Shown piece by piece: positions 32,857-51,432 of a stretch of DNA of 64,000 nucleotides. The notes below the pieces were generated by a model. It was not told the origin of the DNA, did not search any database, and saw only the letters and a program-made list of their open reading frames with translations. The stretch covers positions 1 to 64,000 of the forward strand of contig NZ_JAINVZ010000002.1 of NCBI RefSeq assembly GCF_019890615.1. Direction: 5' to 3'. Numbering within the stretch: position 1 is the first letter of the stretch; the number at the start of each line of letters is the position of its first letter. The translations under genes and the position numbers were made by a program. This DNA comes from Streptantibioticus parmotrematis (GTDB lineage Bacteria; Actinomycetota; Actinomycetes; Streptomycetales; Streptomycetaceae).

Positions 32857-32946
32857 CGCCCGAGCGAGCTTGCGAGTGAGCAGGAAGACTGCGCGAGCAA
32901 GCGAGTGTCGGTCCGACGCCGAGTTCTCTGAACGCGGATCGCTGAG

Positions 32947-32974
32947 AGGGGTCCGGGGTCTTCCCCGGGCCCCT
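32947..32974 (+). terminator. Terminator after rplA
   Basis: Twelve-pair stem (32947-32958 with 32963-32974, one T-G wobble), TCTT loop, followed by TTCG. Confidence 0.75.
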
Positions 32975-33034
32975 TTCGCATGCGTTAGCGTCGAAGCGAC
33001 CTACCGGCACGGGGGCAGCATGGGGGAGGGGCAC

Positions 33035-33937
33035 ATGAAGCACGCGAGCGCGATACGCCGCATCGTGGCGGCGACGGCGGTGGTCGCCGCCCTGGGCACC
33101 GTCTCGGCCTGCGGCGGCGACGCCAAGGCCGGCCACGCGACGGGCACGGGCACGGCCACGTCGCAAGCGAGGAACGCGGCGTCCACGGACGACCTGACCG
33201 CGTTGCGCCAGGTCGTGAAGGCCACCGGTGACGCGCACTCCGCGAAGGTGGAGGGCGACATCACGATGGGCAGCGCGGCGTCGATGTCCGCCGACGGCAA
33301 GCTGGACTGGGCGCACGGCCTGACCGGCGACATGACCATGAGCCACATCGGTGGCGCGGTCAGCACGGCCGTCCCCGGCTCGATGAGCGTCCGCTACCTG
33401 CCGGACGCCGCCTACGCCGACCTCGGTGCCGCGGCCGCCGCGCAGCTGGACGGCAGGCACTGGGTGAAGTACACCTACGCCGACCTGAGCAAGCTCGTCG
33501 GCGCCGGGGCCGGTTCCGACATGCAGCAGCTCATGCGGAACGACGACCCGGTGCACAACGTGCAGTTGCTCCTGGCCTCCGGCACGTTGCACCGCGTCGG
33601 CACCGAGACGGTGCGCGGGGTGAGCGCCACGCACTACGAGGGCACCGAGAACACCGCCGGCCTGGCCACCGCCCCCGGTCTGACCGCGGCGCAGCGCCAG
33701 CAGCTCCAGCAGCAGCTGAAGCAGGCGGGCGTGACCTCCGGCACCGTCGACCTGTGGGTGGACGCGCACAACCTGCCGGTGAAGGTGGCCACCCGCATGC
33801 AGACGTCGCAGGGCACGGTCAGCTCGACGCTGTACTACTCCGACTACGGCGTCGCCGTCTCCGAGACCGCGCCGCCCGCCTCCGACACCGCGGACCTGAC
33901 CGCGCTGCTGAAGGAGGCGCAGGGCTCGTCGTCCTGA
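33035..33937 (+). CDS. Predicted lipoprotein (LppX/LprG-like)
   Basis: A 300-residue exported lipoprotein. The signal peptide KHASAIRRIVAATAVVAALG ends in lipobox VSAC, with Cys at about residue 25, then a Gly/Thr/Ala linker. The remainder (DLTALRQVVKATGDAHSAKVEGDITM, YLPDAAYADLG, HYEGTENTAGL, VDLWVDAHNLPVKVATRM) resembles the LppX/LprAFG/LolA-like fold that binds lipids or hydrophobic molecules; this is an inference from pattern. ATG 33035 follows GGGGGAGGGG. It lies between rplA and rplJ with its own spacers. Confidence 0.8.
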   Translation: MKHASAIRRIVAATAVVAALGTVSACGGDAKAGHATGTGTATSQARNAASTDDLTALRQVVKATGDAHSAKVEGDITMGSAASMSADGKLDWAHGLTGDMTMSHIGGAVSTAVPGSMSVRYLPDAAYADLGAAAAAQLDGRHWVKYTYADLSKLVGAGAGSDMQQLMRNDDPVHNVQLLLASGTLHRVGTETVRGVSATHYEGTENTAGLATAPGLTAAQRQQLQQQLKQAGVTSGTVDLWVDAHNLPVKVATRMQTSQGTVSSTLYYSDYGVAVSETAPPASDTADLTALLKEAQGSSS

Positions 33938-33972
33938 GCCGCCTGCCGCGGGTGCGCCCGGGTGGGGGCGAT

Positions 33973-34002
33973 TTGCCTCCCGCCCGGGCGCTCCCGTACT
34001 CT
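33973..34002 (+). promoter_or_regulatory. Probable rplJ-rplL promoter
   Basis: TTGCCT (33973-33978), 18-bp spacer, TACTCT (33997-34002). A start near 34009 would give an mRNA leader of about 227 nt. Confidence 0.6.
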
Positions 34003-34008
34003 CATCCC

Positions 34009-34235
34009 GAAGCCAGAGACCGCTGGTCGCCGCCGTGCCCGATTCCGGACGTGGTGGCCGAAGGATCCGCTAGACGCGGACGGCCCGCGCAGGTGTCGTG
34101 AGGATGTAGCTCCCGGAGACGGTTCCCGTCGCTGGTCGAGCCCCGCCCCGTGCGCCTGCGCCGGGGCGTTTCGTATGTACTGCCTCCTCCTTCAGTCCGT
34201 GCGGTCCGCACACACCCGGAAGGAGGCCGAGGCTC
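34009..34235 (+). promoter_or_regulatory. Ribosomal protein L10 leader (autoregulatory mRNA element)
   Basis: Long untranslated leader in the position of the L10 leader, where the L10-(L7/L12) complex binds and represses translation. It begins near CCAGAGACCGCTGG (34012-34025) and has several pairings, including a G/C hairpin CGCCCCG/CGGGGCG (34144-34150 and 34162-34168) followed by TTTCGT. Family membership is inferred from position and folding. Confidence 0.65.
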
Positions 34236-34796
34236 ATGGCGAGGCCCGACAAGGCTGCCGCGGTTGCCGAGCTGACGGACAAGTTCCGCAGCTCGAACGC
34301 CGCCGTGCTGACCGAGTACACCGGTCTCACCGTGGCGCAGCTCAAGCAGCTGCGTCGTTCGCTCGGTGAGAACGCTCAGTACAGCGTGGCGAAGAACACG
34401 CTGTCCAAGATCGCGGCCAACGAGGCCGGGATCACGTCGCTCGACGACCTGTTCGCGGGTTCGACGGCGATCGCCTTCGTCACCGGTGACCCGGTGACCT
34501 CGGCGAAGGGACTGCGCGACTTCGCCAAGGAGAACCCCGCCCTCGTCATCAAGGGCGGCGTCATGGACGGCAAGGCGCTGTCCGCCGACGAGATCAAGAA
34601 GCTCGCGGACCTCGAGTCCCGCGAGGTGCTGCTCGCCAAGCTGGCGGGTGCCATGAAGGCCAAGCAGTCCCAGGCTGCCGCGCTCTTCCAGGCACTGCCC
34701 TCGAAGTTCGTCCGCACCGCGGAGGCGCTTCGTGCCAAGCAGGCCGAGCAGGGCGGTGCCGGTACGCCGGCTCCCGCCGAGGCCGACGCCGAGTAG
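34236..34796 (+). CDS. rplJ: 50S ribosomal protein L10
   Basis: Base of the ribosomal stalk; its C-terminal helix holds L7/L12 dimers. The 186-residue protein shows [55 protein letters not shown] and the helical tail [20 protein letters not shown]-like segment. ATG 34236 has AAGGAGG 12 bases upstream. It is co-transcribed with rplL. Confidence 0.97.
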   Translation: MARPDKAAAVAELTDKFRSSNAAVLTEYTGLTVAQLKQLRRSLGENAQYSVAKNTLSKIAANEAGITSLDDLFAGSTAIAFVTGDPVTSAKGLRDFAKENPALVIKGGVMDGKALSADEIKKLADLESREVLLAKLAGAMKAKQSQAAALFQALPSKFVRTAEALRAKQAEQGGAGTPAPAEADAE

Positions 34797-34906
34797 TTCG
34801 CGCGTCGCGTCGCAGCGGGCCCCGTACGAAGTGATGCCGTAAGGCATTCGCCCGCCCCAGCAATCCGTACATCCGGCACCAGCCGATTTAGTGGAAGGAC
34901 GCCATC

Positions 34907-35293
34907 ATGGCGCAGCTCAGCACCGAAGAGCTCCTCGAGCAGTTCGAGAACCTCACCCTGATCCAGCTCTCCGAGTTCGTGAAGGCGTTCGAGGAGAAGT
35001 TCGACGTCACCGCCGCCGCTCCGGTCGCCGTCGCCGCCGCCGGTGGCGCGGGCGCCCCGGCCGCCGAGGCCGCCGAGGAGCAGGACGAGTTCGACGTCAT
35101 CCTCACCGGCGCCGGCGACAAGAAGATCCAGGTCATCAAGGTCGTCCGCGAGCTGACCTCCCTCGGCCTGAAGGAGGCCAAGGACCTGGTCGACGGCACC
35201 CCGAAGCCGGTCCTGGAGAAGGTCAAGAAGGAGGACGCGGAGAAGGCCGCCGAGTCCCTCAAGGCCGCCGGCGCCTCCGTCGAGGTCAAGTGA
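34907..35293 (+). CDS. rplL: 50S ribosomal protein L7/L12
   Basis: Mobile stalk protein that recruits translational GTPases. The 128-residue protein has the N-terminal dimer domain ([29 protein letters not shown]), an Ala/Gly-rich hinge (residues about 40-55) and the C-terminal domain ([37 protein letters not shown]). ATG has GGAAGGA upstream. A very strong terminator separates it from rpoB. Confidence 0.97.
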   Translation: MAQLSTEELLEQFENLTLIQLSEFVKAFEEKFDVTAAAPVAVAAAGGAGAPAAEAAEEQDEFDVILTGAGDKKIQVIKVVRELTSLGLKEAKDLVDGTPKPVLEKVKKEDAEKAAESLKAAGASVEVK

Positions 35294-35344
35294 CCCCTCG
35301 CGCGACCCGCGTGTCGTGCGTGCCCCGTTCGAGGGGCTGATCAG

Positions 35345-35382
35345 CCGCAGGGCGGCCACCCGATCGGGTGGCCGCCCTGCGG
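35345..35382. terminator. Perfect 38-bp palindrome terminator after rplL
   Basis: Nineteen-base arms meet without a spacer at 35363/35364 (centre CGATCG). Confidence 0.85.
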
Positions 35383-35945
35383 TGTTCCGGTGGTCCTGCC
35401 CGGGCTTGAGTGGCGTTGTCGGTGGGGGCGGGTATGGTGATCTTCGCTGGTTCGCCGAGGGGCTCGGCAGCGGCTCGACGGTGAACCGGCGAGCGGTCCG
35501 CCCGGCGGTCCGGCCCCCCCGGCGGGACGGCCGGTGTGAGGATCTCCGACGGGCCGGGGCCTTGACGAACCGCACGCGGCGCGCAATTCTCAGGACGCGT
35601 CGTGAAGCGGTCGGTGCCGCCAGGCATGGATCGCGGCCGATGCGGGAATGACTGAGGTCGAAGCGCAGGACGAAGCCGCGGGACCTGGTCGAGTGCCGGT
35701 TCCGCCGGATGACGAGGGGGAGATGATTCGGTCCCCGAATCTCTGCTCTGGACATCAGTGTGCCAAGTGGCTACACTGACCCTTTGCGCTGCCTGTTAGC
35801 TGTTGCCTGGCCCGTCACCAGGGACAAGCACCACGTCTGAGCACTGAACCGACATGGAGACATCCCCTCATCCGGGACGTCGCCTGTGTGCTCAGGGGGG
35901 ACCGGTACGCGCGTAGTGAGTCCGAGCCCTCGGAAGGACCCCCTC
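35383..35945 (+). promoter_or_regulatory. rpoB-rpoC promoter and leader region
   Basis: No gene is supported here. The best promoter is TGGACA (35750-35755), 16-bp spacer, TACACT (35772-35777), giving a leader of about 160 nt. A possible second one is TTGACG (35562-35567), 17 bp, AATTCT (35585-35590). A 7-bp hairpin GATTCGG/CCGAATC (35726-35742) lies just before the main promoter. GGAAGGA near 35930 is the ribosome-binding site for the TTG start. Confidence 0.6.
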
Positions 35946-39431
<3,486 letters not shown>

Positions 39432-39441
39432 CGGGTTGCCG

Positions 39442-39471
39442 GCCGGGCCTCCACCGAGGAGGAGGCCCGGC
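39442..39471 (+). terminator. Hairpin between rpoB and rpoC
   Basis: Eleven-bp stem GCCGGGCCTCC/GGAGGCCCGGC with an 8-nt loop. It has no T-tract, so it is more likely an attenuator or RNA-processing site than a full terminator. Confidence 0.6.
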
Positions 39472-39561
39472 GGCGCTCCCGGACCCGTTCAGACCATGAT
39501 TGAGACACGACCCCGACAGCGTCTGTGTGTCGGGTAACCACGAAGGTGGGATTGACGACAA

Positions 39562-43461
<3,900 letters not shown>

Positions 43462-43485
43462 GTCCCTCCTGGCACAGCACGCTGA

Positions 43486-43521
43486 CGAGGCGGCCGTCCC
43501 CTTCGGGGGACGGCCGCCTCG
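43486..43521. terminator. Terminator after rpoC
   Basis: Perfect 16-bp stem (43486-43501 with 43506-43521) and a TTCG tetraloop. Confidence 0.9.
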
Positions 43522-43727
43522 GTCGTGTCCGGGGGTGCCCCTCGTGTTCGGGGTGCCGGCCGTACCGGACGGGGCCGTCGTACCGGCGGGACCCGCGGCC
43601 GGAGGCTTTGCGAAACGAATCCGTACCGCATCCGTCGTACGAACGGCCGGGGAAAACCGTCCGTACCGCCGATTCGCGTGGGTCGGGGCGTGGGGGAGGC
43701 TGAGGTGTTCCCCCTGAGCGGCGTGCG

Positions 43728-44174
43728 GTGAGGATGGCGATGATGGGCTGCCCCATGGACTCGGAGCGCCTGGCGCCCCTGATCGCGGTGACGCCCGCGG
43801 TCGTCGCCGGGCCGCTCGGGTTCCGGGCGGCGCGGGGGACCGGGGGACGGGCGGCGCTCGAAGTGCTGGACGGGGACGAGGTGATCGGCGCCTACGTCGA
43901 CACCGCGTTCACCGCGAGCGTGCTGGGGGCGTTGCGCGGGCGGGGCTGGGCGGTCGTCTGGGGCCGGGTCGCGCGGGACGGGGAGCCGCCCGCGGTGGTG
44001 TTCACCGGGTCCGGCCGGCGCAGGCGGGCGACCGGCACGCCCGCGGCGGTGGTCCGGGTGGGGGAGCGCTTCTGGGTGGCGTCCGCGTCCGGTGAGCACC
44101 GGGTGGCCACCGTGTCCGACGGCGCGCGGGCGCAGGAATGGCGGCTGGGACCGTACGGGAGCAGCGCGGCCTGA
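43728..44174 (+). CDS. Conserved-position hypothetical protein
   Basis: A 148-residue protein of unknown function between rpoC and the str operon. It has no signal peptide or clear membrane helix. It looks like a small beta-rich domain: ALEVLDGDEVIGAYVDTAFTASVLGALRGRGW, then VVWGRVARDGEPPAVVFTGSGRRRR, VGERFWVASASGEHRVATVS. The start is uncertain among GTG 43728 and ATG 43734, 43740 and 43743; no good ribosome-binding site is seen. The reading frame shows normal high third-position GC. Confidence 0.65.
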   Translation: MRMAMMGCPMDSERLAPLIAVTPAVVAGPLGFRAARGTGGRAALEVLDGDEVIGAYVDTAFTASVLGALRGRGWAVVWGRVARDGEPPAVVFTGSGRRRRATGTPAAVVRVGERFWVASASGEHRVATVSDGARAQEWRLGPYGSSAA

Positions 44175-44259
44175 TCGCGCGGCAACCTCCCGCGACCGTC
44201 CCGCGTCCAGCAATATAGGGGGGTAGCGGATCCCTGACGCGGGGGAGGCGGTCGGCGGA

Positions 44260-44778
44260 ATGGCGAACAACGGAGGGTTCCCCTCCTGGGACAGTACGCA
44301 CCAGTCGATGATGCGCGCGGGGCACGTCGACCGTGAGCGCACGGTGGACCTGCTCAAGGCGGCGTTCACCGAGGGCAGGCTCGGCCAGGACGAGTACGAG
44401 CAGCGGGTGGCCGCCGCGTACCGGGCGCAGACCTACGGGGAGTTGGGCGCGCTGGTGGCCGACGTGCCGCAGGGCCCGGTGCCGATGCAGCCCCCGATGG
44501 CGCCGCCGTACCCGGTGGCCCCGATGCCCGCGACCTTCCTGCCGGTACCGCGTCGGCCGACCAACGGGCTGGCGGTGGCCTCGCTGCTGTGCGGCCTGGG
44601 CGGCCTGTTCCTCGTGGTCCCGACGGTCCCGGCGATCGTGCTGGGCCACGTGGCGCGGGGCCAGGTGCACCAGCGCAAGGAGGCCGGCGAGGGCATGGCC
44701 ACCACGGGCCTGGTCCTCGGCTGGCTGGGCGCGGTGTTCTGGACGCTGGTGATCATCGTGTCGGTCGCGGGAGCCTGA
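44260..44778 (+). CDS. DUF1707 / DUF4190 domain membrane protein
   Basis: A 172-residue protein. The N-terminal SHOCT-like DUF1707 domain (MRAGHVDRERTVDLLKAAFTEGRLGQDEYEQRVAAAYRAQTYGELGAL-type region, about residues 18-65) is followed by a Pro-rich linker and a DUF4190 module with two transmembrane helices (LAVASLLCGLGGLFLVVPTVPAIVLGHVA and TTGLVLGWLGAVFWTLVIIVS). Such proteins are common in actinobacteria and have no established biochemical role. ATG 44260 has GGCGGA upstream. Confidence 0.85.
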   Translation: MANNGGFPSWDSTHQSMMRAGHVDRERTVDLLKAAFTEGRLGQDEYEQRVAAAYRAQTYGELGALVADVPQGPVPMQPPMAPPYPVAPMPATFLPVPRRPTNGLAVASLLCGLGGLFLVVPTVPAIVLGHVARGQVHQRKEAGEGMATTGLVLGWLGAVFWTLVIIVSVAGA

Positions 44779-45023
44779 AACGGCGGGCGCGGGGGGCGGA
44801 GCGCCGGGGAGCGGGGTGCCCGGGCGCGGGCGCCGGAGCGCCGGGGACGCTCGGACCGTGGGGCGCCGGGGACGCTCGGCCCCGGGTGCCGTGTGAAAGT
44901 GCCGTATCACCGTGTGAACGCCGCGTCCCGCGCGGTGGACACCGTCTTCCCCCGCGCTCGCGCGGGCGTTACCGTGGGCTCGCGTGCCCGTGGCCCGGCG
45001 TGTCCTTCGCGTGTGCATTTGTT
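44779..45023. other. Intergenic region before the str promoter, with short GC-rich repeats
   Basis: No gene is supported. GG(A/G)GCGCCGGGGA occurs at 44798, 44835 and 44860, and the 17-mer GCGCCGGGGACGCTCGG occurs twice (44838-44854 and 44863-44879). Confidence 0.55.
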
Positions 45024-45052
45024 TTGACCGGAGCCGATGCGCTAGGTACGCT
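45024..45052 (+). promoter_or_regulatory. Strong promoter of the str operon
   Basis: TTGACC (45024-45029), 17-bp spacer, TACGCT (45047-45052). A start near 45059 gives an rpsL leader of about 248 nt. Confidence 0.75.
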
Positions 45053-45196
45053 CTGACCTTGTGCCTGGGGTGTCCCCGGGTCTTTGTGCGTGCGCCCTCG
45101 GCCTCCGGCCGGGCGGCACTCCTCTCGTACAGGACACCGAGACTGCGGCATCCAGACGATGTGCGCCTACCCGCTCGCGGGTATCCGCGAAGTCTC

Positions 45197-45221
45197 CGAC
45201 ACACCCGACCGCGTGGGTCGG
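45197..45221 (+). promoter_or_regulatory. 25-nt leader element shared with the S10 operon
   Basis: The block 45197-45221 matches 50345-50369 at 23 of 25 positions (core CCCGACCGCGTGGGTC). Here it folds as a 7-bp stem CCCGACC/GGTCGGG with loop GCGTG. It lies 85 nt before the rpsL start. Confidence 0.75.
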
Positions 45222-45232
45222 GGAACGTGGCG

Positions 45233-45307
45233 GTGACCAGCGTGAACGGCCAGCAAACACCCCAGGTTAGCTTTAACGAGATCGGCACACAGAAACCGGA
45301 GAAGTAG
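45233..45307 (+). CDS. Possible 24-residue leader peptide overlapping the rpsL start
   Basis: GTG 45233 opens a frame of 24 codons ([20 protein letters not shown] then KPEK) that ends in TAG at 45305-45307, sharing one base with the rpsL GTG (TAGTG). Its last codons contain the rpsL ribosome-binding site GGAGAAG. The overlap would permit translational coupling. There is no strong ribosome-binding site for the small frame itself, so expression is unproven. Confidence 0.4.
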   Translation: MTSVNGQQTPQVSFNEIGTQKPEK

Positions 45308-45678
45308 TGCCTACGATCCAGCAGCTGGTCCGCAAGGGCCGGCAGGACAAGGTCGAGAAGAACAAGACGCCCGCACTGAAGGGTTCCCCTCAGCGCCGCG
45401 GCGTCTGCACGCGCGTCTACACGACCACCCCGAAGAAGCCGAACTCGGCCCTGCGTAAGGTCGCGCGTGTGCGTCTGACCAGCGGGATCGAGGTCACCGC
45501 TTACATCCCGGGTGAGGGCCACAACCTGCAGGAGCACTCGATCGTGCTCGTGCGCGGCGGTCGTGTGAAGGACCTGCCGGGTGTCCGCTACAAGATCATC
45601 CGCGGTTCGCTCGACACCCAGGGTGTCAAGAACCGCAAGCAGGCCCGCAGCCGCTACGGCGCCAAGAAGGAGAAGTAA
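45307..45678 (+). CDS. rpsL: 30S ribosomal protein S12
   Basis: Decoding-site protein, 123 residues. Lys43 ([13 protein letters not shown]) and Lys88 ([10 protein letters not shown]) are the streptomycin-sensitive residues. Other motifs are [11 protein letters not shown] and [21 protein letters not shown] 45307 follows GGAGAAG and overlaps the stop of the small upstream frame. First gene of the str operon. Confidence 0.98.
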   Translation: MPTIQQLVRKGRQDKVEKNKTPALKGSPQRRGVCTRVYTTTPKKPNSALRKVARVRLTSGIEVTAYIPGEGHNLQEHSIVLVRGGRVKDLPGVRYKIIRGSLDTQGVKNRKQARSRYGAKKEK

Positions 45679-45681
45679 GCC

Positions 45682-46152
45682 ATGCCTCGTAAGGGCCCTG
45701 CCCCGAAGCGGCCGGTCATCGTCGACCCGGTCTACAGCTCCCCGCTTGTCACGTCGCTGGTCAACAAGGTCCTGCTGAACGGCAAGCGCTCCACCGCCGA
45801 GCGCATCGTCTACGGCGCCCTCGAAGGCCTGCGGGAGAAGACCGGCAACGACCCGGTCATCACCCTCAAGCGCGCGCTGGAGAACATCAAGCCGACTCTT
45901 GAGGTGAAGTCCCGCCGCGTCGGTGGCGCCACCTACCAGGTGCCGGTCGAGGTCCGCCCCGCTCGTGCGTCGACGCTGGCGCTGCGCTGGCTGGTCGGCT
46001 ACTCCCGTGCCCGTCGCGAGAAGACCATGACCGAGCGCCTCATGAACGAGCTGCTCGACGCGTCCAACGGTCTTGGCGCCTCCGTCAAGCGCCGCGAGGA
46101 CACCCACAAGATGGCCGAGTCCAACAAGGCCTTCGCGCACTACCGCTGGTAG
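45682..46152 (+). CDS. rpsG: 30S ribosomal protein S7
   Basis: Primary 16S rRNA-binding protein that nucleates the 30S head, 156 residues. Visible are [39 protein letters not shown]-like segment, [37 protein letters not shown] and [23 protein letters not shown] lies 3 bases after the rpsL stop. In other bacteria S7 is the repressor of the str operon. Confidence 0.98.
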   Translation: MPRKGPAPKRPVIVDPVYSSPLVTSLVNKVLLNGKRSTAERIVYGALEGLREKTGNDPVITLKRALENIKPTLEVKSRRVGGATYQVPVEVRPARASTLALRWLVGYSRARREKTMTERLMNELLDASNGLGASVKRREDTHKMAESNKAFAHYRW

Positions 46153-46191
46153 TCGCTACCCCTATCGAGACCGAGAGAAGACTGAAGCCTT

Positions 46192-48294
<2,103 letters not shown>

Positions 48295-48331
48295 GGGACT
48301 CCGTTCTCGGAGACCCTGGCAAGCCTTAGGC

Positions 48332-48360
48332 TTGACGGCAGGCAGTCCGGGGCATACCGC
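48332..48360 (+). promoter_or_regulatory. Possible tuf-specific promoter
   Basis: TTGACG (48332-48337), 17-bp spacer, TACCGC (48355-48360) in the 222-bp fusA-tuf gap. Streptomyces tuf1 is known to have its own promoter in this gap in addition to operon read-through. Confidence 0.5.
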
Positions 48361-48516
48361 CGCAAACCGTAAGGTTGTGGCGGGTGTCCCGGCCGCCGGC
48401 ACCTAAATCCGCGGGTTGGTCACAGCAAGGCCCTTCGGGGTCCTCGCCAACCCGGCAACGATCACCTGGCGGCATACGGCGTATGGCGCACAGACTCAGT
48501 CCACAGGAGGACCCCA

Positions 48517-49710
<1,194 letters not shown>

Positions 49711-49729
49711 CCTCGCGCTGACGCTGGTC

Positions 49730-49767
49730 GAGACCCCGTTCACCCCTTCGAGGGTGAGCGGGGTCTC
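49730..49767. terminator. Terminator after tuf
   Basis: Stem of about 16 pairs (from 49730 to 49767, one T-G wobble) with a short CTTCG-type loop. Confidence 0.85.
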
Positions 49768-49787
49768 GCCTTTCGGCTGCGGTTCTC

Positions 49788-50080
49788 TAGGGGGTGCGGG
49801 GGCTGTTCTTTTGAGGAGTGCGGGGGCTGTTCTTTCAAGGGGCGCGGGGGGTGTTCTTTTAGGGGCGCGGGGAACTGCGCGCGCAACCGACCACCGGTCG
49901 GTGGCCGCCCACCGACCGCAGCAACGACGGCGATTGGCCCCCTGCCGCCCGGTATGTGGCTGGTCGCGCAGTTCCCCGCGCCCCTGAAGGAAAACAGCCC
50001 CCGCGGTCCATCAAAGAACGTCCCCCGCGGCCCTTCAAAGAACATCCCCGCAGCCCCGAAGGGCGAAGGGGCGGGTGCGG
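49788..50080. repeat. Nested inverted/tandem repeat element between tuf and rpsJ
   Basis: Perfect 21-bp arms (49861-49881 and 49965-49985, core GCGCGGGGAACTGCGCG) are 83 bp apart. Outward from each arm run about three ~24-bp direct repeats, unit (A/G)(G/T)GCGGGGGCTGTTCTTT on the left (49792-49860) and its complement type AAAGAAC(A/G)TCCCC on the right (49986-50060). Inside is a smaller palindrome ACCGACCACCGGTCGGT. The 21-bp core belongs to a palindrome family I recall as widely dispersed in Streptomyces genomes. No ORF is supported. Confidence 0.8.
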
Positions 50081-50439
50081 TCGTCAACCTCGCGGGGGCC
50101 CGATTAGCCCGAGTGGCCAACGGTATGGCACACTGTCCAGGTTGCTCGGTTGAGTGCCGATGCTGCGCGCCTCCCGTCGGGAGGACCGGAAGCGAGTCCC
50201 ACAGTACTCGTCGCCCCTCATCAGGGGCGGACGTACGGGAATCTTCCGGGAAGCGTCGCGCGGGGCTCACCAGGCGCCCGGTGGATGTCTTCCCCAACCT
50301 CCTGACAAGGGAATTCCGCATGCGGATTTTTCCTGACGGGGGCGCGACACGCCCGACCGCGTGGGTCAGCGAGAAGCGGCAGGGAAGCGCCATTCGCCGG
50401 AGCCCAGAGCGTTACGAGAGACAGGACTACGGAGTAGCC
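50081..50439 (+). promoter_or_regulatory. S10 operon leader region
   Basis: No gene is supported. Possible structure includes GCCTCCCGTCGGGAGG (50169-50184) and TCCGCATGCGGATTTTT (50316-50332), the latter resembling an intrinsic attenuator. The shared leader element is at 50345-50369. I could not place the promoter with confidence. Confidence 0.5.
50345..50369 (+). promoter_or_regulatory. 25-nt leader element shared with the str operon
   Basis: Second copy of the block at 45197-45221, 23 of 25 bases identical, here 70 nt before the rpsJ ATG. The stem is shorter because one pairing base differs (GGTCAG instead of GGTCGG). Confidence 0.75.
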
Positions 50440-50748
50440 ATGGCGGGACAGAAGATCCGCATCCGGCTCAAGGCCTACGACCACGAGGTCATCGACTCCT
50501 CGGCGAAGAAGATCGTCGAGACGGTGACCCGCACTGGTGCGCAGGTCGCGGGCCCGGTGCCGCTGCCCACTGAGAAGAACGTGTACTGCGTCATCAAGTC
50601 GCCGCACAAGTACAAGGACGCGCGCGAGCACTTCGAGATGCGTACGCACAAGCGCCTCATCGACATCCTCGACCCCACGCCGAAGACGGTTGACTCGCTG
50701 ATGCGTCTCGACCTGCCGGCCGGCGTCGACATCGAGATCAAGCTCTGA
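50440..50748 (+). CDS. rpsJ: 30S ribosomal protein S10
   Basis: The 102-residue protein sits in the 30S head and also acts in antitermination (NusE). Sequence spans [20 protein letters not shown] through [23 protein letters not shown] 50440 follows GGAG; the frame is open upstream (ATG 50321) but that extension is not S10-like. First gene of the S10 operon. Confidence 0.97.
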   Translation: MAGQKIRIRLKAYDHEVIDSSAKKIVETVTRTGAQVAGPVPLPTEKNVYCVIKSPHKYKDAREHFEMRTHKRLIDILDPTPKTVDSLMRLDLPAGVDIEIKL

Positions 50749-50761
50749 GGTGACGCGCGAG

Positions 50762-51424
50762 ATGGCCAAGCAGCAGAAGACTGCCAAGCAGATCAAGGGC
50801 GTCCTGGGCGAGAAGCTCGGCATGACCCAGGTCTGGGACGAGAACAACCGTGTCGTCCCGGTGACCGTGGTCAAGGCCGGCCCCTGTGTCGTCACCCAGG
50901 TCCGCACGGGCGACGCCGACGGCTACGAAGCCGTCCAGATCGCCTTCGGCGAGATCGACCCGCGCAAGGTGAACAAGCCCCTCAAGGGCCACTTCGCCAA
51001 GGCCGACGTCACCCCGCGCCGCCACCTGGTGGAGCTGCGGACCTCCGACGCCAGCGAGTACACGCTCGGCCAGGAGATCACCGCCGCCGCCTTCGAGGCC
51101 GGCGTCAAGGTCGACGTGACCGGCAAGAGCAAGGGCAAGGGCTTCGCCGGTGTCATGAAGCGTCACAACTTCAAGGGCCTCGGCGCCGGACACGGCACCC
51201 AGCGCAAGCACCGCTCGCCCGGTTCCATCGGCGGCTGCGCCACCCCGGGCCGCGTGTTCAAGGGCCTGCGCATGGCGGGTCGCATGGGCAACGAGCGGGT
51301 CACCACCCAGAACCTGACCGTCCACGCCGTTGACGCGGAGAAGGGTCTGCTGCTCATCAAGGGCGCGGTTCCCGGTCCGAACGGCGGCCTCGTCCTGGTC
51401 CGTACCGCGGCCAAGGGGGCCTGA
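50762..51424 (+). CDS. rplC: 50S ribosomal protein L3
   Basis: Early-assembly 23S rRNA-binding protein, 220 residues: [61 protein letters not shown]. The N-terminus [13 protein letters not shown] appears to contain a duplicated AKQ unit, slightly longer than usual. ATG 50762 is chosen over GTG 50750 because GAGGTGA is 8 bases upstream. Confidence 0.96.
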   Translation: MAKQQKTAKQIKGVLGEKLGMTQVWDENNRVVPVTVVKAGPCVVTQVRTGDADGYEAVQIAFGEIDPRKVNKPLKGHFAKADVTPRRHLVELRTSDASEYTLGQEITAAAFEAGVKVDVTGKSKGKGFAGVMKRHNFKGLGAGHGTQRKHRSPGSIGGCATPGRVFKGLRMAGRMGNERVTTQNLTVHAVDAEKGLLLIKGAVPGPNGGLVLVRTAAKGA

Positions 51425-51432
51425 GGTAACCC

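Noticed and set aside
35886-35945. Longer RpoB N-terminus starting at 35886 or 35916
   Set aside because: The added residues are not like RpoB, and GGAAGGA fits the TTG at 35946.
43522-43727. Short frames of 60-68 codons after rpoC
   Set aside because: No ribosome-binding site, Arg/Gly-rich products and no family resemblance; treated as intergenic.
50321-50439. In-frame upstream extension of rpsJ from ATG 50321
   Set aside because: S10 starts at AGQKIRIRL in all families I know, and a ribosome-binding site precedes ATG 50440. The upstream stretch is leader RNA with the shared element.
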